From positions 3,547,135 to 3,611,134 of the forward strand of contig OY848920.1 of the NCBI GenBank assembly GCA_963693285.1: a stretch of 64,000 bases of DNA. The letters are read 5' to 3'. Made by a program: the position numbers and the translations under genes. How positions within the stretch are numbered: position 1 is the stretch's first letter; each line of letters starts with the position of its first letter. Of the stretch, positions 31,806 to 43,578 are shown one piece after another. The notes under the pieces were generated by a model. The model was not told the origin of the DNA. It made no database searches and saw only the letters and a program-made list of their open reading frames with translations. This stretch comes from Xestospongia muta. Its lineage: Eukaryota > Porifera > Demospongiae > Haplosclerida > Petrosiidae.

Positions 31806-31874
31806 TTGAAGTAGAAGTAGTAGATTTCCTTTTTGATGATGGCATTTCCTCCATCTGGGTGGGTCGTTTATGAC
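31806..31874 (-). CDS. Gene D linker exon
   Basis: 69 nt, symmetric phase 1 (acceptor ATATAG, donor TTCAA|GTAAGC), encoding GHKRPTQMEEMPSSKRKSTT then STS: a basic Ser/Thr-rich segment, possibly a nuclear-localisation-like patch. Confidence 0.45.
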
Positions 31875-32179
31875 CTATATAAAAAAACCCAACAATGTAA
31901 ACTAAATTCCTAATAGATAACATTAAACTAGTTAATAAAAATTATCAATACTATGATTTGTGTTAAAAGTTAAATGAAAGTTGTACTTGTAATAACAGAG
32001 TTATACACATTGTTAACATGTTATACAACAAGCAAGTTATTCAATACAGTGTACATAGTAATTGATTATAATTATTGTCTACCACGGTTTCTCTCCCTTG
32101 CCTACCTAACATGACAATAAATCAGTAAAGTATCTTTATTATATGACACTAAATCAGACTATACATTTTTGTTTATGTG

Positions 32180-32385
32180 GTATTCTTTTAGGTAATGAAG
32201 GTATCTTTTTGTGAGGCATTCCTTTTTTTCTTATAAGGTCTCCCACTAGATGGTTCTTTACCAAATCCACTTGAAGTGTCATATGACACAAAGTCACTGT
32301 CAGATGATAATGTATGACATTTTTGCTTCCTAGGATGTATATCTTCACCAGACTCGGATATATTTAATTTCAGTCTTTTCTATTT
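32180..32385 (-). pseudogene. Possible Ser-rich exon of gene D (phase does not fit)
   Basis: An open stretch reads KRLKLNISESGEDIHPRKQK then SSDSDFVSYDTSSGFGKEPS and stops with TAA. The composition is like the other linkers, but no acceptor gives phase 1. It may be a relic or an alternative last exon. Confidence 0.3.
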
Positions 32386-32514
32386 CTCTCCGGTAATAAA
32401 TTGAAGAAAACTTAGTATTTACAGTAGTTAGAAGTCATTATAACATCAGTAATTTTTCCTCTTGTACAATACAGATTAGTTTGCATCATGACAATCTTTG
32501 TAAAGCTGATTTTT

Positions 32515-32720
32515 TCTAGTGACAATGGTAAGAACCTATATCCAGGAATACTTAATATTAAGGGATATATATTCACTGGGCTCCAAAATGAATCTTTGAT
32601 TGGACTGCTCCAGAATGTATTAAGAAATATGTAGGTATGCACTGAGCTCATGTGACTCATCATTGCAGGATGTATTAAGTATTTGGTGATACCAGTGTTT
32701 AAGGATACACATGCATCTAA
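32515..32720. repeat. Isolated ~85-bp repeat array
   Basis: GACAATGGTAAGAACCTATA, then CCAGGAATACTTAATATTAA and CACTGGGCTCCAAAATGA. The same words and order as the 12.2-kb array, about 19 kb away and diverged. Confidence 0.65.
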
Positions 32721-33162
32721 AGCAGCTAGGAAGACCAAATAAATCTCTTTTTAAAAAAATTTGGTCCATTGAAGCTGTATATGACAAAAATGACGTCTTT
32801 GTGTAGTTACCAACTAGTTTTGGAAAGATTTTCTGTTTCCAAGTCCTTGCATTCAAGATGGATCACAAGCCTGGTGTTCTTGGCACCGAGAAAAGGTGTG
32901 TATCGCTCTTTTTGCTTGCACTAAATCTTTGCACAAATGACAATCTCTGCTGTTTGCTTTGACTTGTGTAGTGAATAAAAGGTCATCAATATAACCCTAG
33001 TTTATTGTTTTATAATTTTTTAAATGTTGTAATTATAACATCAATATATTTGCATAAATAACGCATATTGTTTGTGAATGCCTGGGTACGAGGCTAGGAC
33101 TCTACATGAGTAGATACAACATATATAGAATACTTTATGTCGTGTAATGCTATTTACGGTAC

Positions 33163-33270
33163 CTGTAACTTTACTGATGGATGGTATGGACTGCTTTTGT
33201 CTAGGCTGCATTTGTGTCTCAAGTCCTTGATCATTTGGTAGTTCACAAGCTTTTCGTCTGAACAGTAGAT
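33163..33270 (-). CDS. Gene D linker exon
   Basis: 108 nt, symmetric phase 1 (donor TTACAG|GTACCG). It encodes DLLFRRKACELPNDQGLETQ then MQPRQKQSIPSISKVT. No domain recognised. Confidence 0.5.
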
Positions 33271-33318
33271 CTAATAACATTGACATGTAATGAAAGTGAC
33301 CGTGAAAATATGAGTTAC

Positions 33319-33444
33319 CTTTTAATTCTTCAATGTATTTATTTTTCTCTCGTAGTTGTAATGTCAATGATGTGATGATCTCTTGTAGTTTCTCTGTCTC
33401 TTCTTGTCTCTCTGCAGACTCTGACAGTAACTTCATTTCAGTAG
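33319..33444 (-). CDS. Gene D coiled-coil exon 2
   Basis: 126 nt, symmetric phase 1. The sequence SAERQEETEKLQEIITSLTL continuing QLREKNKYIEELK has heptad-like hydrophobic spacing and abundant Glu/Lys, i.e. a coiled coil continuing from the exon at 33533-33659. Confidence 0.65.
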
Positions 33445-33532
33445 CTAAAAAGGAAACAATTTATTATAATTTACATCAAAGTACTAAGAAATAAGTGATA
33501 ACGTCTGGGCTTATGATATTTATAGGATATAC

Positions 33533-33659
33533 CTTCCTTTTTTTTCAAAAGTGATGTAATTGATTCCACTTGTATACTCATCTTTCTACTGATGGTATAT
33601 TGCAGTTCCAATTTACTTCTCAACTCCTTTGTCTTCTCTTCTACAATAGCACTAATCTC
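33533..33659 (-). CDS. Gene D coiled-coil exon 1
   Basis: 127 nt, phase 0 in and phase 1 out. Encodes EISAIVEEKTKELRSKLELQ then SRKMSIQVESITSLLKKKE: charged helix, likely oligomerisation. Acceptor ATACATAG, donor GGAAG|GTATAT. Confidence 0.65.
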
Positions 33660-33709
33660 CTATGTATTAATAAAGTAACAACTGTTGTCTAATATTATTC
33701 ATCCCTTAC

Positions 33710-34377
33710 CTCGTCTCTTCTATAATCATAAATGGTGCCATATCCAACCATTAGTTGGATTAATCCTTTCTTTTTTACTAATTCAAGAGTATCCTGAGCT
33801 TTGGCAATAAGCAATGTCGTTAAACTTAGCGGGAAAAAACAAGTTACACTCATGGACTGGTCTTTTCTTATAACATGAATCTGTACATTCTCCTCAACTA
33901 ATTCAAAAAGAATATCTTGTATATCTTGCAATGTGCAGTCATTAGGATCCCAGTCTAAGACAAAGACAGCTGTCTCACATTTGAGAAGACAAGGGGTTCT
34001 TGTTACTTTGAGCATTTTACCCAGACAAAGAGAAGCTTTTGTTTTTTGACAAAAAAACTGAACAGCATCTTTGTACGTTGGTATATATGACTCTGCTTCT
34101 TTGATATCAAATCGTTTCACAATGCCCTCCAAACAACTAATGTCAATTAGTGTACAATGATCTCTAACAACAGTTAGTATTTCCTTAATGGAGATAGAAT
34201 GTGCTACTTGTGGGTGGAGGTAATTGTAGCTATTTTCAAGAAATCGTCGTAATTCGTCAATTGGTGGAGGATTTGAAATGATAGCTTCTTGAATCTTACT
34301 GAAGGCTTTATCAAACTCTCTTCTCATTGAATCAAATATATCACTCACATTTTGTAGTGGAGGAAGAAACACTTTTG
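33710..34377 (-). CDS. Gene D exon 2: domain shared with sponge death-domain proteins
   Basis: 222 open codons, phase 1 in and phase 0 out. Features include SIKEILTVVRDHCTLIDISC, LEGIVKRFDIKEAESYIPTY, FVLDWDPNDCTLQDIQDILF and IHVIRKDQSMSVTCFFPLSL, ending in a KKGLIQLMVGYGT strand-like segment. I recall this combination (a helical bundle and then an alpha/beta segment) from uncharacterised A. queenslandica DD proteins, but know no name for it. It precedes the coiled coil directly. Acceptor TTTTTTAG, donor GAG|GTAAGG. Confidence 0.65.
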
Positions 34378-34430
34378 CTAAAAAAATATAAATTGTAACA
34401 ACGGACATATAATGTAACTTGCATACTTAC

Positions 34431-34803
34431 CACAGTCATTTAAGATAGCCTTTGCACATTGCACACTGCTAAATTTTAAAAGTACACTGGCAAACACTTC
34501 CAAATTATGGTAGTTGGTATGTACAGCTTGGCATACAGCTTTTAATAGGAGAATTGTTGCATTATTTTCAGACACAGACTTCATGATGGATCTCAGAATA
34601 TCTTTTGTAATCCCTGAAATCTCCAGCGAGATTAACGGAGCAATAACAGCAGGGCAATGAAGAGACTGAGAGAGAGCGTCATAGTGACAACCTAAAATGT
34701 GGCTAGCATGATCCTCAGGGCTGTTATAGTCTGTTATTGTTATGTTATTGTCTAGAATATCAATCTTGTCCTCTGAGAAAGTTTGAGCTAGATGAAGACA
34801 CAT
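34431..34803 (-). CDS. Gene D exon 1, helical N-terminal domain
   Basis: Open from ATG 34803 (MCLHLAQTFSEDKID) to donor TGTG|GTAAGT in phase 1. ATCTAG just after the ATG could alternatively be an acceptor (exon from 34787), in which case the true start is upstream. The sequence is helical in character (HILGCHYDALSQSLHCPAVI, LLLKAVCQAVHTNYHNLEVF) and may be a divergent death-fold domain. No catalytic motif. Confidence 0.6.
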
Positions 34804-35383
34804 TAATTAGTATTAAGTAAAATATCTATATATAAAGGTATCTTATTCTTAATAATATACATTAAGTGTAAGTTACAGACTAAGGTAGAGGTTACTTTGT
34901 TATTATTAACACAAGAAAAGTAATAAAATGCAAGCAGCTTAATATAATCTCGTGGTATAGTACAACTTTTGAGAAGAAACCACAAACTATAACATTACAA
35001 TAGAAGTGAGTGGGTCATAAGTATGCTTAAAAAGCATTGCATTATTTCGACTTAGGCCTTTGTTACTGCAGGTTCAACAAATCATGTGAGCCAGTACTGA
35101 GTTACCATAAAATGAAAACTCATTATGTATAAATGTAGTATAGGATATTCAACCTACAACTATCTCTGACTCCAAGTATTGTCTGGACAAAACTAACTGT
35201 CTATCTCAACTACTTCTCTTTATATAACAACCAATAAAGATATTCATATATGAGAGGTCAACATAAAGATACTAAATATAGATAACACTAAATATGGTAA
35301 CTACTGAATACAGTCCAAGTGGTTTACATTACATAAAGCCAACAGAAGCTGAAGATTAATTATTGTAACCACTAACTGGAGCA
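34804..35383. other. Region upstream of gene D
   Basis: TATATATAAAGG-like words at about 34826-34838 could be promoter elements of either strand. No gene is seen. Confidence 0.35.
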
Positions 35384-35394
35384 AGAGATGGATA

Positions 35395-36014
35395 TAACCT
35401 CGTATCCAGGCATTCTAGTAAAGAGTAGAACGCCTGGTGACTACTGCTTGCGCATGGGCATAATTATTGAAACATGTTGACATCATAATTACTACTTTTT
35501 CAATTAAACGATGAATCGATGGGCTGGGTTTTTTATGATGATGTTTCATTCACTACACGAGTTTAAGCATGACTAGTTGAGTTTGTCGGTTATGCAGTGA
35601 TTTAGTGGAAGCCAAAAGAGCAACAAACTTGTTCAGTTCTGTTGGGATGCAAAACAATTGGGTTTCTCGAATAACTGCTTCGCTTGATGTTATCATTTTG
35701 AGAGATCACGGTCTCTCTTTATATATTTGTATTAAGTGCAAACTTCGAATTGTGTCTCTAGAGAAATCTCTTGCAGACTTAGAGGCATTCAAACAGCTGG
35801 TTCCTAACTTCATTAGAGCTTACAGTAGACCAGCAGTAAAGTTTCTATCAGTACTACAAGCAGCCATCACAATTAGTCTAACATTGAGATAAAAGGAATT
35901 TTGACGTCATAGTTGACGGAGGATTCCTAGAGTAGACTATTTTCCAAGAGATCTGTGGAAATTAAATGCATGCACAAACAGTAATTACCAGGCGTTTAGC
36001 CTGGGTACGAGGCT
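35395..36014. mobile_element. 620-bp element with TIRs and an 11-bp target duplication
   Basis: Left end TAACCTCGTATCCAGGC, right end the complement of AGCCTCGTACCCAGGC, with further inverted matching inside (CGCCTGGTGA near 35430, TTACCAGGCG near 35985). The direct repeat AGAGATGGATA lies on both sides (35384-35394 and 36015-36025), a clean insertion signature. The 9-11 bp duplication suggests a Mutator-like or hAT-like group. A single right end (CCTGGGTACGAGGCTA) also occurs at about 33082-33098. Confidence 0.8.
35569..35892 (+). pseudogene. Zinc-finger-like ORF inside the 620-bp element, early stop
   Basis: From ATG 35569 the frame reads MTS, stop, then VCRLCSDLVEAKRATNLFSS ... LYICIKCKLRIVSLEKSLAD. 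CxxC...CxxC spacing with a helical tail resembles a ZAD-like treble-clef finger. I recall similar N-terminal segments in sponge and cnidarian repeat-associated proteins. The TGA at 35578 breaks it. Confidence 0.5.
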
Positions 36015-36025
36015 AGAGATGGATA

Positions 36026-36779
36026 CTATTAAACAGAAGTAATCAGTATACATGTTAGTTCAGTTGAAATATAGCTGCTCATAGTTTTAAATATTGGCCA
36101 ATAAACTATATAGATTACTTTTGAGCTTCTAGTTGGCTTTATACATATTGAATTTGACAAAGTTTGGCTTTGTAATAACTAAGTGTTAGGTTAACAAACT
36201 ACAGTAACAAAGGCCTCAGTTAAAATGACACAATGCTTTTCAAAACATAGTAAAAGAAGTTATTTCAGTAAAGTTTGTACAATAGTCAATTTTTCAAAAT
36301 GGACCACAAAGATGGTTGCCAGGACTGGTTATAAGTATTACTCAATGTAAACTTGAATATATTAGTTTACAATTATATACATATAAACAAGTCGATTTAT
36401 ATATGTGTGTGTAATGTAATCAATACCAATTCTCACCTAGTTGACACTCCATAACCTTTCCTAAAACCAAGACTCTCTTCTTGGGAGGGCTAGTTAGCTA
36501 TAAGAAGGGGAACAACAGTTCCAGGAATGTACGTGTGAGACTCCCTAGTCATGACTATCATTTTTCAGGAAACGTAGGGCGAGGTGTATTATGAATAACA
36601 ATAGTTAATAAATTAAATAATATTATTAAATTTTAATTATAAACAAAGTAATCACTGTAATTTGATAATTGGGAGAAGTAACGATTAATGCATGAAAGTT
36701 AATGGATTTTCAATATATAAAACAATTATCATTAATAAGATTCAGTTCCAATGAACTCAACAAACTTGTTACGGTTTAC
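36026..36779. other. Non-coding stretch
   Basis: AT-rich spacer between the 620-bp element and the Copia remnant. No supported feature. Confidence 0.4.
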
Positions 36780-37522
36780 TTAGATCATTTAACCATATGA
36801 GTCGTTGCTCCTTGTTTTCAAGTTTCTCCTTCTCGATTCCTCTTGTGGACTCATTGAACTGAACATCTCGACTATGTATTACTCTCGACTGAATTGGATC
36901 ATACAAACGATATCCCTTAGTTTCATTACCATTATCCTAATAAAATACATTTTCTCGCTTTTGAGTCAAGTTTTTTTCTTTCATCTTTAGCAATATGAGT
37001 ATAGGCAGTGCATCCAAATGCACACAAGTGATCTACACTAGGTTACTCTCCTGTCCAGACTTCATATGGAGTCATTCCACTCACTGCCTTCATTGGACTA
37101 CAGTTTCTCAAGTAAACGGCTGTAGAGAGAGCTTCAGCCCAAAATTTCCATGGCAACTTAGAGTCATCAAGCATTGATCGAACTGTCTCAACTAATGTGC
37201 GGTTCATTCGTTAGGCAACATCATTTTGTTCTGGTGTTTTTGGGACTGTAAACTCATGTCGAATTCCCTCTCTCTTACAATATTGCTTAAACCTTTTAGA
37301 GCAGTACTCTCCACCATTATCTGTTTGGAGAGTTTTTAGTTTGTGACCGGATGATGTCTCAATGAGAGCTTTCCATTCAATAAACTTCTGAAGAACCTCA
37401 CTCTTATGCCTCACAACGTACACCCATGTGTAGTGTGATCGGTCATCAATAAAGGTGAGATAATATTCGGCTCCACCCAACAACTGTATGCTTAGCTTTC
37501 CACATACGTCGCTGTGTATATG
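36780..37522 (-). pseudogene. Ty1/Copia pol remnant (integrase and following segment)
   Basis: The minus strand reads HSDVCGKLS, GGAEYYLTFIDDRSHYTWVY and LQTDNGGEYCSKRFKQYCKR, then a TPEQN block. The D...D...E-type residues of the integrase core are visible. After a stop it goes on with GAEALSTAVYLRNCSP-like sequence, then HLCAFGCTAYTHIAKDERKK and SKARKCILLG. A 1-base shift leads to GNETKGYRLYDP. Stop codons and the shift show it is dead. It ends abruptly at both sides: at 37522 repeat H begins. Confidence 0.8.
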
Positions 37523-38577
37523 ATGGTTTGTGGTTGGGCTATAAATAGAACATGTGCTATAGCTTCTGTGTCAAAAAATACTAAATAAATTGGACATTGA
37601 ACACATTGGGGTGGGGCTAATTATTAACTATAGTATGTCCAAGTTGAGTTGGGGCCTTTATTAAAAAAAGGTGTTGTATGCATGGAATATAAGGTGAGGT
37701 ATTTTCTCACCTAATCAAGTGCAATTAGCGCTGAGTACATTTTAATATTATTCATTGTTTGTTCACGTGAATGTCATGCGAACAAACCACGTTTTCTCTC
37801 GCGGTTGTGAAAATGCAGAATAAAAGAGTGAATCACAAACAAAGGAGGTTGTTGCAAATGTCTATGGCTATTTCAAGGAAGTCAGCAGGCGTCAACAGAC
37901 TCAAGGATCTCTTGAATCTTTGATGCCACAGGAGTTTCATGTACCAGTATCAAGAGGCTACTGAAAGTTCTGATGACAAATAGTTCTAGATATTCTTAGT
38001 CTTTCTTCTTTGTTAAAAGGTTTTTTTCAGAACCACAGTAGCTTTATAGCTGCCTAAGATCGCAAAAGACATTATTTGATGATTATTTTAATAATAATAA
38101 TTGTTATAATAGAACATTTGTTCATATAATTAGAACTGTAATATTGAATTGCCACGTGACAAATGGCTGACTTCTCAAGGTGAGAAGTGATTTTAATTAA
38201 ATGCTCGAGGGTGTGCAATTCGAAGTATGTCAAAGGTATGCCATTGAAAATGTATGGAGTTTTTTAGTTTGATACTTTCTCGTAGCACTAGAGCCAAATT
38301 TTATATATAAATAGCGCGTTTGCGAGCTGAATCGATTGGTGCAAGTTCTATGCAGATAGCATGTAAAACGGCAAAGTTATTTACATGTCTGGGTGGCCCA
38401 ACTCAACTTGGACAAACTATAGTAATACACGGACAGTTATCTTTGTTACTGTCTACAATTATGATGATCATTTACCTGCTGCCATTTTCATGTAAATATA
38501 CTCTCTCAGTACTATTTCACAGTGTAGTCAGGAGTCACCTGACTTGTTAACAAGTGACAGGTCAGATCTGATGTTTC
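37523..38577. repeat. ~265-bp dispersed repeat H, copy 2, split by a MITE
   Basis: Left part 37523-37630, right part 38420-38577. The left edge abuts the Copia integrase frame, so H seems to have cut or followed the Copia copy. Confidence 0.75.
37631..38419. mobile_element. TA-inserting MITE, copy 2
   Basis: 789 bp, terminal repeats TAGTATGTCCAAGTTGAG and the complement of TAGTTTGTCCAAGTTGAG, TA duplication at 37629-37630 and 38420-38421. The empty site (TTAACTAGTAATAC) is in repeat H copy 1 at about 19046-19060. Confidence 0.85.
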
Positions 38578-39325
38578 TTATAGTACCAATTCACAGATCT
38601 AAAAGATACAAAATTTATCATTACCTAATTTTAAAATGTGTGGCTAACATAATATAATCAAAACATTTGATGATCACATATTCTTATAGACTATTATGTT
38701 TACAGTTACTATAGATACTAACCTCATTAATATTAGTAGTTAGTAACAGAATTATTATTATTAAATAATCTTAGAGTGATTACTATAATTATTACATGTA
38801 TAATCTTGTTTTTGTATCCAATAATTATAGTCTTTTTTTATAATTTCCATATTAACTTTAATATCCAGTTATTATTAGACATATAGATACAAGGTGATCA
38901 GTGGTCAGTGTTAATGAGTGTCCAATTACACAAAACTAAACATTTAGGAATGTAACTACATTATCATACATATGCATTTCATTATGTGAAATTTAACATA
39001 ACACATCTAGTGATACCTACCCGAGTGTCTTTACAAGGTGTATTATATTACAATTTAAAAAGTAATGAATATAGTATTTTAATATAGTAATTAAAGATTG
39101 GGGCTAGGAGGGTCCATTTTACTGGACTGTAAGTAGTATACACTAGGTATATAGCTTAAATTAAAACGTAAAGGACAATGCCATTTAGACTGACCAGTCT
39201 TGCTTAGTTTATGAAGAGAATTTAGTTAAACATTTACAGTTGAAGTCATTCAATTAAGCACACACAGATATGACTTCACAAATTTAACTGTTATTAGTCA
39301 ATTATGACTAAGATATCATTTAATA
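38578..39325. other. Non-coding stretch
   Basis: AT-rich; nothing recognised. Confidence 0.4.
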
Positions 39326-39329
39326 GAAT

Positions 39330-39760
39330 ATTGTCTTTTTATTGCAGAAATAATAGAATTGTTTACATTTCTATGTCCTACGATACCTAGATTTATAAAA
39401 CACAAAGGAACACTATTGATTTTAAAATCTTTTAATCTCCATTTTAAACAAACATCACCTTTGAGAAGAGGATATTATCTTAAATCTGATTGGGACTAAG
39501 CAATCCCTCTCTGAACAGAGTTTATTTTGTGCAAGCAGCCTTTTCCTTAGAATATGTGTGGTGTGGGAGACTAACTCATCTATGCCTTTAATAAACAATT
39601 CCTAAAAGGGATGTGACCCATTCACTCTCAATACACAACATGTACAAAATAAACTATTAATAGATTTATACCTTTTTATTTCTTCCAAATAGATTTTTAG
39701 CATTACATCACTTCCTATGTAGTCGGTGTTTATAGGAAGATGCCAACTCAATTATGCTCA
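39330..39760 (+). repeat. Repeated promoter block, copy 3
   Basis: Matches 19500-20130 (CACAAAGGAA, CCATTTTAAAC, GAACAGAG/AACAAG, AAAGGGATGTGACCC). The TATA box has changed to GTGTTTATAGG and the sequence diverges just after it, so this copy is probably inactive. It is followed by an ATAT run (39818-39845). Confidence 0.6.
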
Positions 39761-39813
39761 TTTTATTTGGTTGTTCACAATTGATTAACAAATCATCTCA
39801 TTGCTGGTGTAAT

Positions 39814-39850
<37 letters not shown>

Positions 39851-42315
39851 TAAATATATACTAACCATAATAATATTAATACCAATGTAATGAAGGAATA
39901 GTTGATCTAACTAATCCATAGTTACTCAAGTTACATAAATTATATGATGAGATATTACAAAGTAGTGAAGAACAGATTGCTGCCATTAGTAAAATATACT
40001 AAAGGACAATCATATATAGTTTATTAACAGAGTAATAAAAATTATCTCAATTGTTGGACAAATGCTGTTAAGCTTGTCATTATATGTATTCTGTTAAGTC
40101 AAGTGACTATTAATAGCTAAAACAATGATTACTATATTGATGGTAACAGGTATACTATTAACTTACTATTTATATAAAGATTTTACTGGTGTAACAATTT
40201 TGACTAGTCTAGCAAGGTGTGTAGTGCTAGCACTTCAGTCAGGTTCAGGATGTTATGACTTGATGTTTGTGTTACACAACTTTATATTGGATTTTGACTA
40301 CATCAATCTATTATTTTCTTTTTTTATAGTTTTAACTTTATTGTGCAGTGTTATAATATTGTCATCATTTGTTTTGTTTAGTTTTATCTGTTTGAATGGA
40401 TTTTCTCTTGGTGTAATTTTTTTAATTTTAATATTACTTTTTACTATAGCTAAGGTTTTCCCTCAAGAAATATTATCTATTGGAAAGTGGCATTTCTCTA
40501 AGTCCAGTTTTGATTTCTTCCAGCTCATAATTTTATTCATATAAAAGTGCATGTTTGAGAGTTGCAAGATTTGAGAGCTTCAACATACTTGATTCACTGT
40601 ATTTGAAACCACTACCTACAAGTATAAAAGCGATTGCTGATCTTATGCAGTACACAGGTAGTAAACTAAAAATGATAAGGTGTAATAAGTGATTGTGGTC
40701 TGTTCTCACTATATAACATTTATATTATAAATCAATGTGATCTTTATTTCAAACAAAATATGATGCAATCATATCTTTTAGTGTTATTAACATAATGTCA
40801 TTGCTATAAAACAACCCATAATATAATTTCCTCTAAAGAACAAAGAAATTAAATGCACTTTATGAACCTCAGAATTGGAAGTATTCTGTATCTGTCGACA
40901 TCCTGGAGCAAGTTAAATGATATTATATTTATTACATGATGAATGACATGATATCTAACATATAAGCTGAGTTATCTATTCTCAATATAGCATTCATAAA
41001 AATAGTTCCTGCTGCCACAGTGACTTTATGTGCATATTGTAGTTGCAAAAAAATAACGTAAACTTTTTATATTTGGTACTCTCTTGACCTGCTTTAACTA
41101 TTCATTTATCCCTACTATTAATTATAAAATAGCATTCTTAGTAATAGTGGAATAAATTGTTAACAATGCTCATTACAATTAGCCATATTGTCACCTAATG
41201 AATATTATTGAAAATTAATTAACTAAACAAGTCAGCTATACTATCAACATATTATATTACTCACTTCATCATCAATCTATTATAAAACGTTTTATTGACT
41301 AGAAGTCACAATATTGATACTACTGATACTAATAAAGTACTAGTTCTTTTAAGATATACACAGTTTAGAAAGGTATTGTAATTATTTTTTTATACTTCAT
41401 CTATCTATGTGTCTATTGTACTATTTAGTATATGTCTATTCTACAGATATTCATTAATTCGTTTATCCATCTATTTGTTGATTTATCTGCTGTTTGTCTC
41501 CATTAGGTCCAGTTTAAAGTTATCACAAGATATAACTCATGACATAATGAAGTACTCAATGTGACATCATGTGTAATAACTTGTTCAATTAGTGATCAAT
41601 ACATACTTAAGTTGTGATAAACTGGACTTTTTAAGATCAATTAAAAAATATATTATGAACCTACATGTAATTGCGGTATAATTATAAATTTATTTGCTCA
41701 TGAAATAACTAGTAATAAAACGAAGTACATATATTATATGTAACATACATAATAATAATAATCAGTGGGATCATGTGTTTGTTGTCTTTGCTAATTATGA
41801 GATCATCAATACATTGATCACTTGGTATCCATTTTTTACTTGAGGTGGATTTCCATAACCTGTAGGATCTCTTTTGCTAAGTATAACTCTCGATATGGTA
41901 GTCTGAATTGGATCACAATGAGGAGAATAGGACAGTTAGTGAAATGTATCTGTGTTGTTGAGGTTTAAACTTGAAGTCCTTACCAAAGAGAATATTGAGT
42001 AAGACAGCTAAAAGAGGCAGGATGAGAATGATATTGTGCCCATTTGAAGCTAAGACAGTGCTAGAATAATAGAGTTTGAACTATAACTATTTATTATGTT
42101 ATATTAACTGCATACATACTTTAGTGACAACCTATTCTAATTGCATTGAGAATAAATATCATTCACAAGAGCACACTTACTGGCATTTTATTGCCAACTC
42201 TAAGTACTAAGTTAATATATGTACATACACAATTGTGTAATTACATTCAAAAACAATCTGTAAGACTACAGAACTAAAAGACTAAAGAACTAAAATACCC
42301 TTTACTGTTTACTGC
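39761..42315. other. Non-coding stretch with one hydrophobic frame
   Basis: A plus-strand frame at 40125-40544 (139 codons) is almost wholly hydrophobic and T-rich. It has no homology I recognise and no splice support, so I do not call it a gene. The rest shows nothing. Confidence 0.35.
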
Positions 42316-42319
42316 TTTT

Positions 42320-43470
42320 TCTTACCATAGGTCCTTTAATAGCAGAGTTAATAAAGGAGTGGGTTTCCTTTTTAGTTGTATTGCTTTTGTAATTGTGACA
42401 TAGTCCATTCAAACCATTGTAACAAACATTAAGAGCTCAACCAAATTTGTACCATTTGTTGCCAATATCAGGTAATAGTTGAAGTAATTATGTTCATTGG
42501 GAGCTTTCTGAAATATTTGAGAAGCATTTGTAAAATACAAGGGATTACAATAACACCTGTTCAATGTAATAGATAATTATATACACATGCTAACTATAGT
42601 AGGACTAGTTACTTTCGAATGCATTAAGTAATTAGGCAAGAGAAAATTATCCTGAATCAATCAAATAATACTGTTCACAAAAGTACTCTTAAACTTTGTG
42701 GTACTATAGTCTGATGAGCTAAACTCAGCATATATAGCTATGTAACAGTAAACTGACAATATACATAAATGATCATTAATACATTCAGGTTATATGTTAG
42801 TTACCTTTCAAAGATACAAGTAGCTATGATACATATGATGTATATAATTATATTATATAGGGAAAAATAAGACTACAAGGTGTCAGTATTGTAACTTGTA
42901 TACAGTGAACATCATTACACTCAGCATAACCTGGTTTTAGGCATATAATCACAATTGTACTTTTAAGTACATGTAAAGCTGACTACATTGCACATACACT
43001 ATAAAACACTGTTGTTGTGTATTCCTTTAGTTAGAAAATTACTTCCTGTATGTGCGCCTCTAAATCTGATTAATTTTTTACAGTATATCAGATATTCCTA
43101 AATACTCACTAGTAACGTTTTCAAATAATCTTCATATTTCTTTACAACATCACTCTGTCTTATACATGTAGCTCTTAAACAATTAAGCAAATTTCTTCTA
43201 GTTGGTTGTACTTTCATCTTTTTCATTAATCCAAATTGATAGATACGTGACAATTCAGTATATCCAGCTATATAGACCTACACTCTTCAATTATAACTGT
43301 ACGTGTCCCCAATAGAAACCACTTTGTAGTTCTAGTATAAGTAATAATTACTGGATTTGTAAGAGCTGGTCAAAGAAGCGAAAACCATACACAGACAGAA
43401 ATCGTATACTTCCGTATTCTGTTACGCCCACTTAAAATAGTTATTACTCAATAGTATACTTATATGTTAA
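42320..43470. repeat. Gene 3'-end duplication block, copy 3
   Basis: Matches copies at 6.84 and 26.6 kb. It contains a DD exon remnant on the minus strand at about 43105-43330 (MKVQPTRRNLL ... VVKKYEDYLKTL) and lies directly 3' of the gene B terminal exon. Confidence 0.65.
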
Positions 43471-43542
43471 AAAAAACAACAACAAAATGTATTGAAAAAA
43501 ACAATAAACAGGAAGTTAAAGTAGTGTAGTAGTAGTATCTCA

Positions 43543-43578
43543 TCACCTGGCTTTAACAATATGTCCCTCATCATTTAT
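43543..43578 (-). CDS. Gene B terminal exon
   Basis: Acceptor TTCCACAG, then INDEGHIVKAR and TGA. Position matches the terminal exons of A and C, with a different tail because the sequence after the first codon has changed. Gene B as a whole is broken. Confidence 0.45.
   Translation of the reverse strand: MNDEGHIVKAR

Noticed and set aside
40125..40544. 139-codon hydrophobic plus-strand frame
   Set aside because: Almost all Phe/Leu/Ile from T-rich DNA, no motif, no paralog in the window and no splice support.
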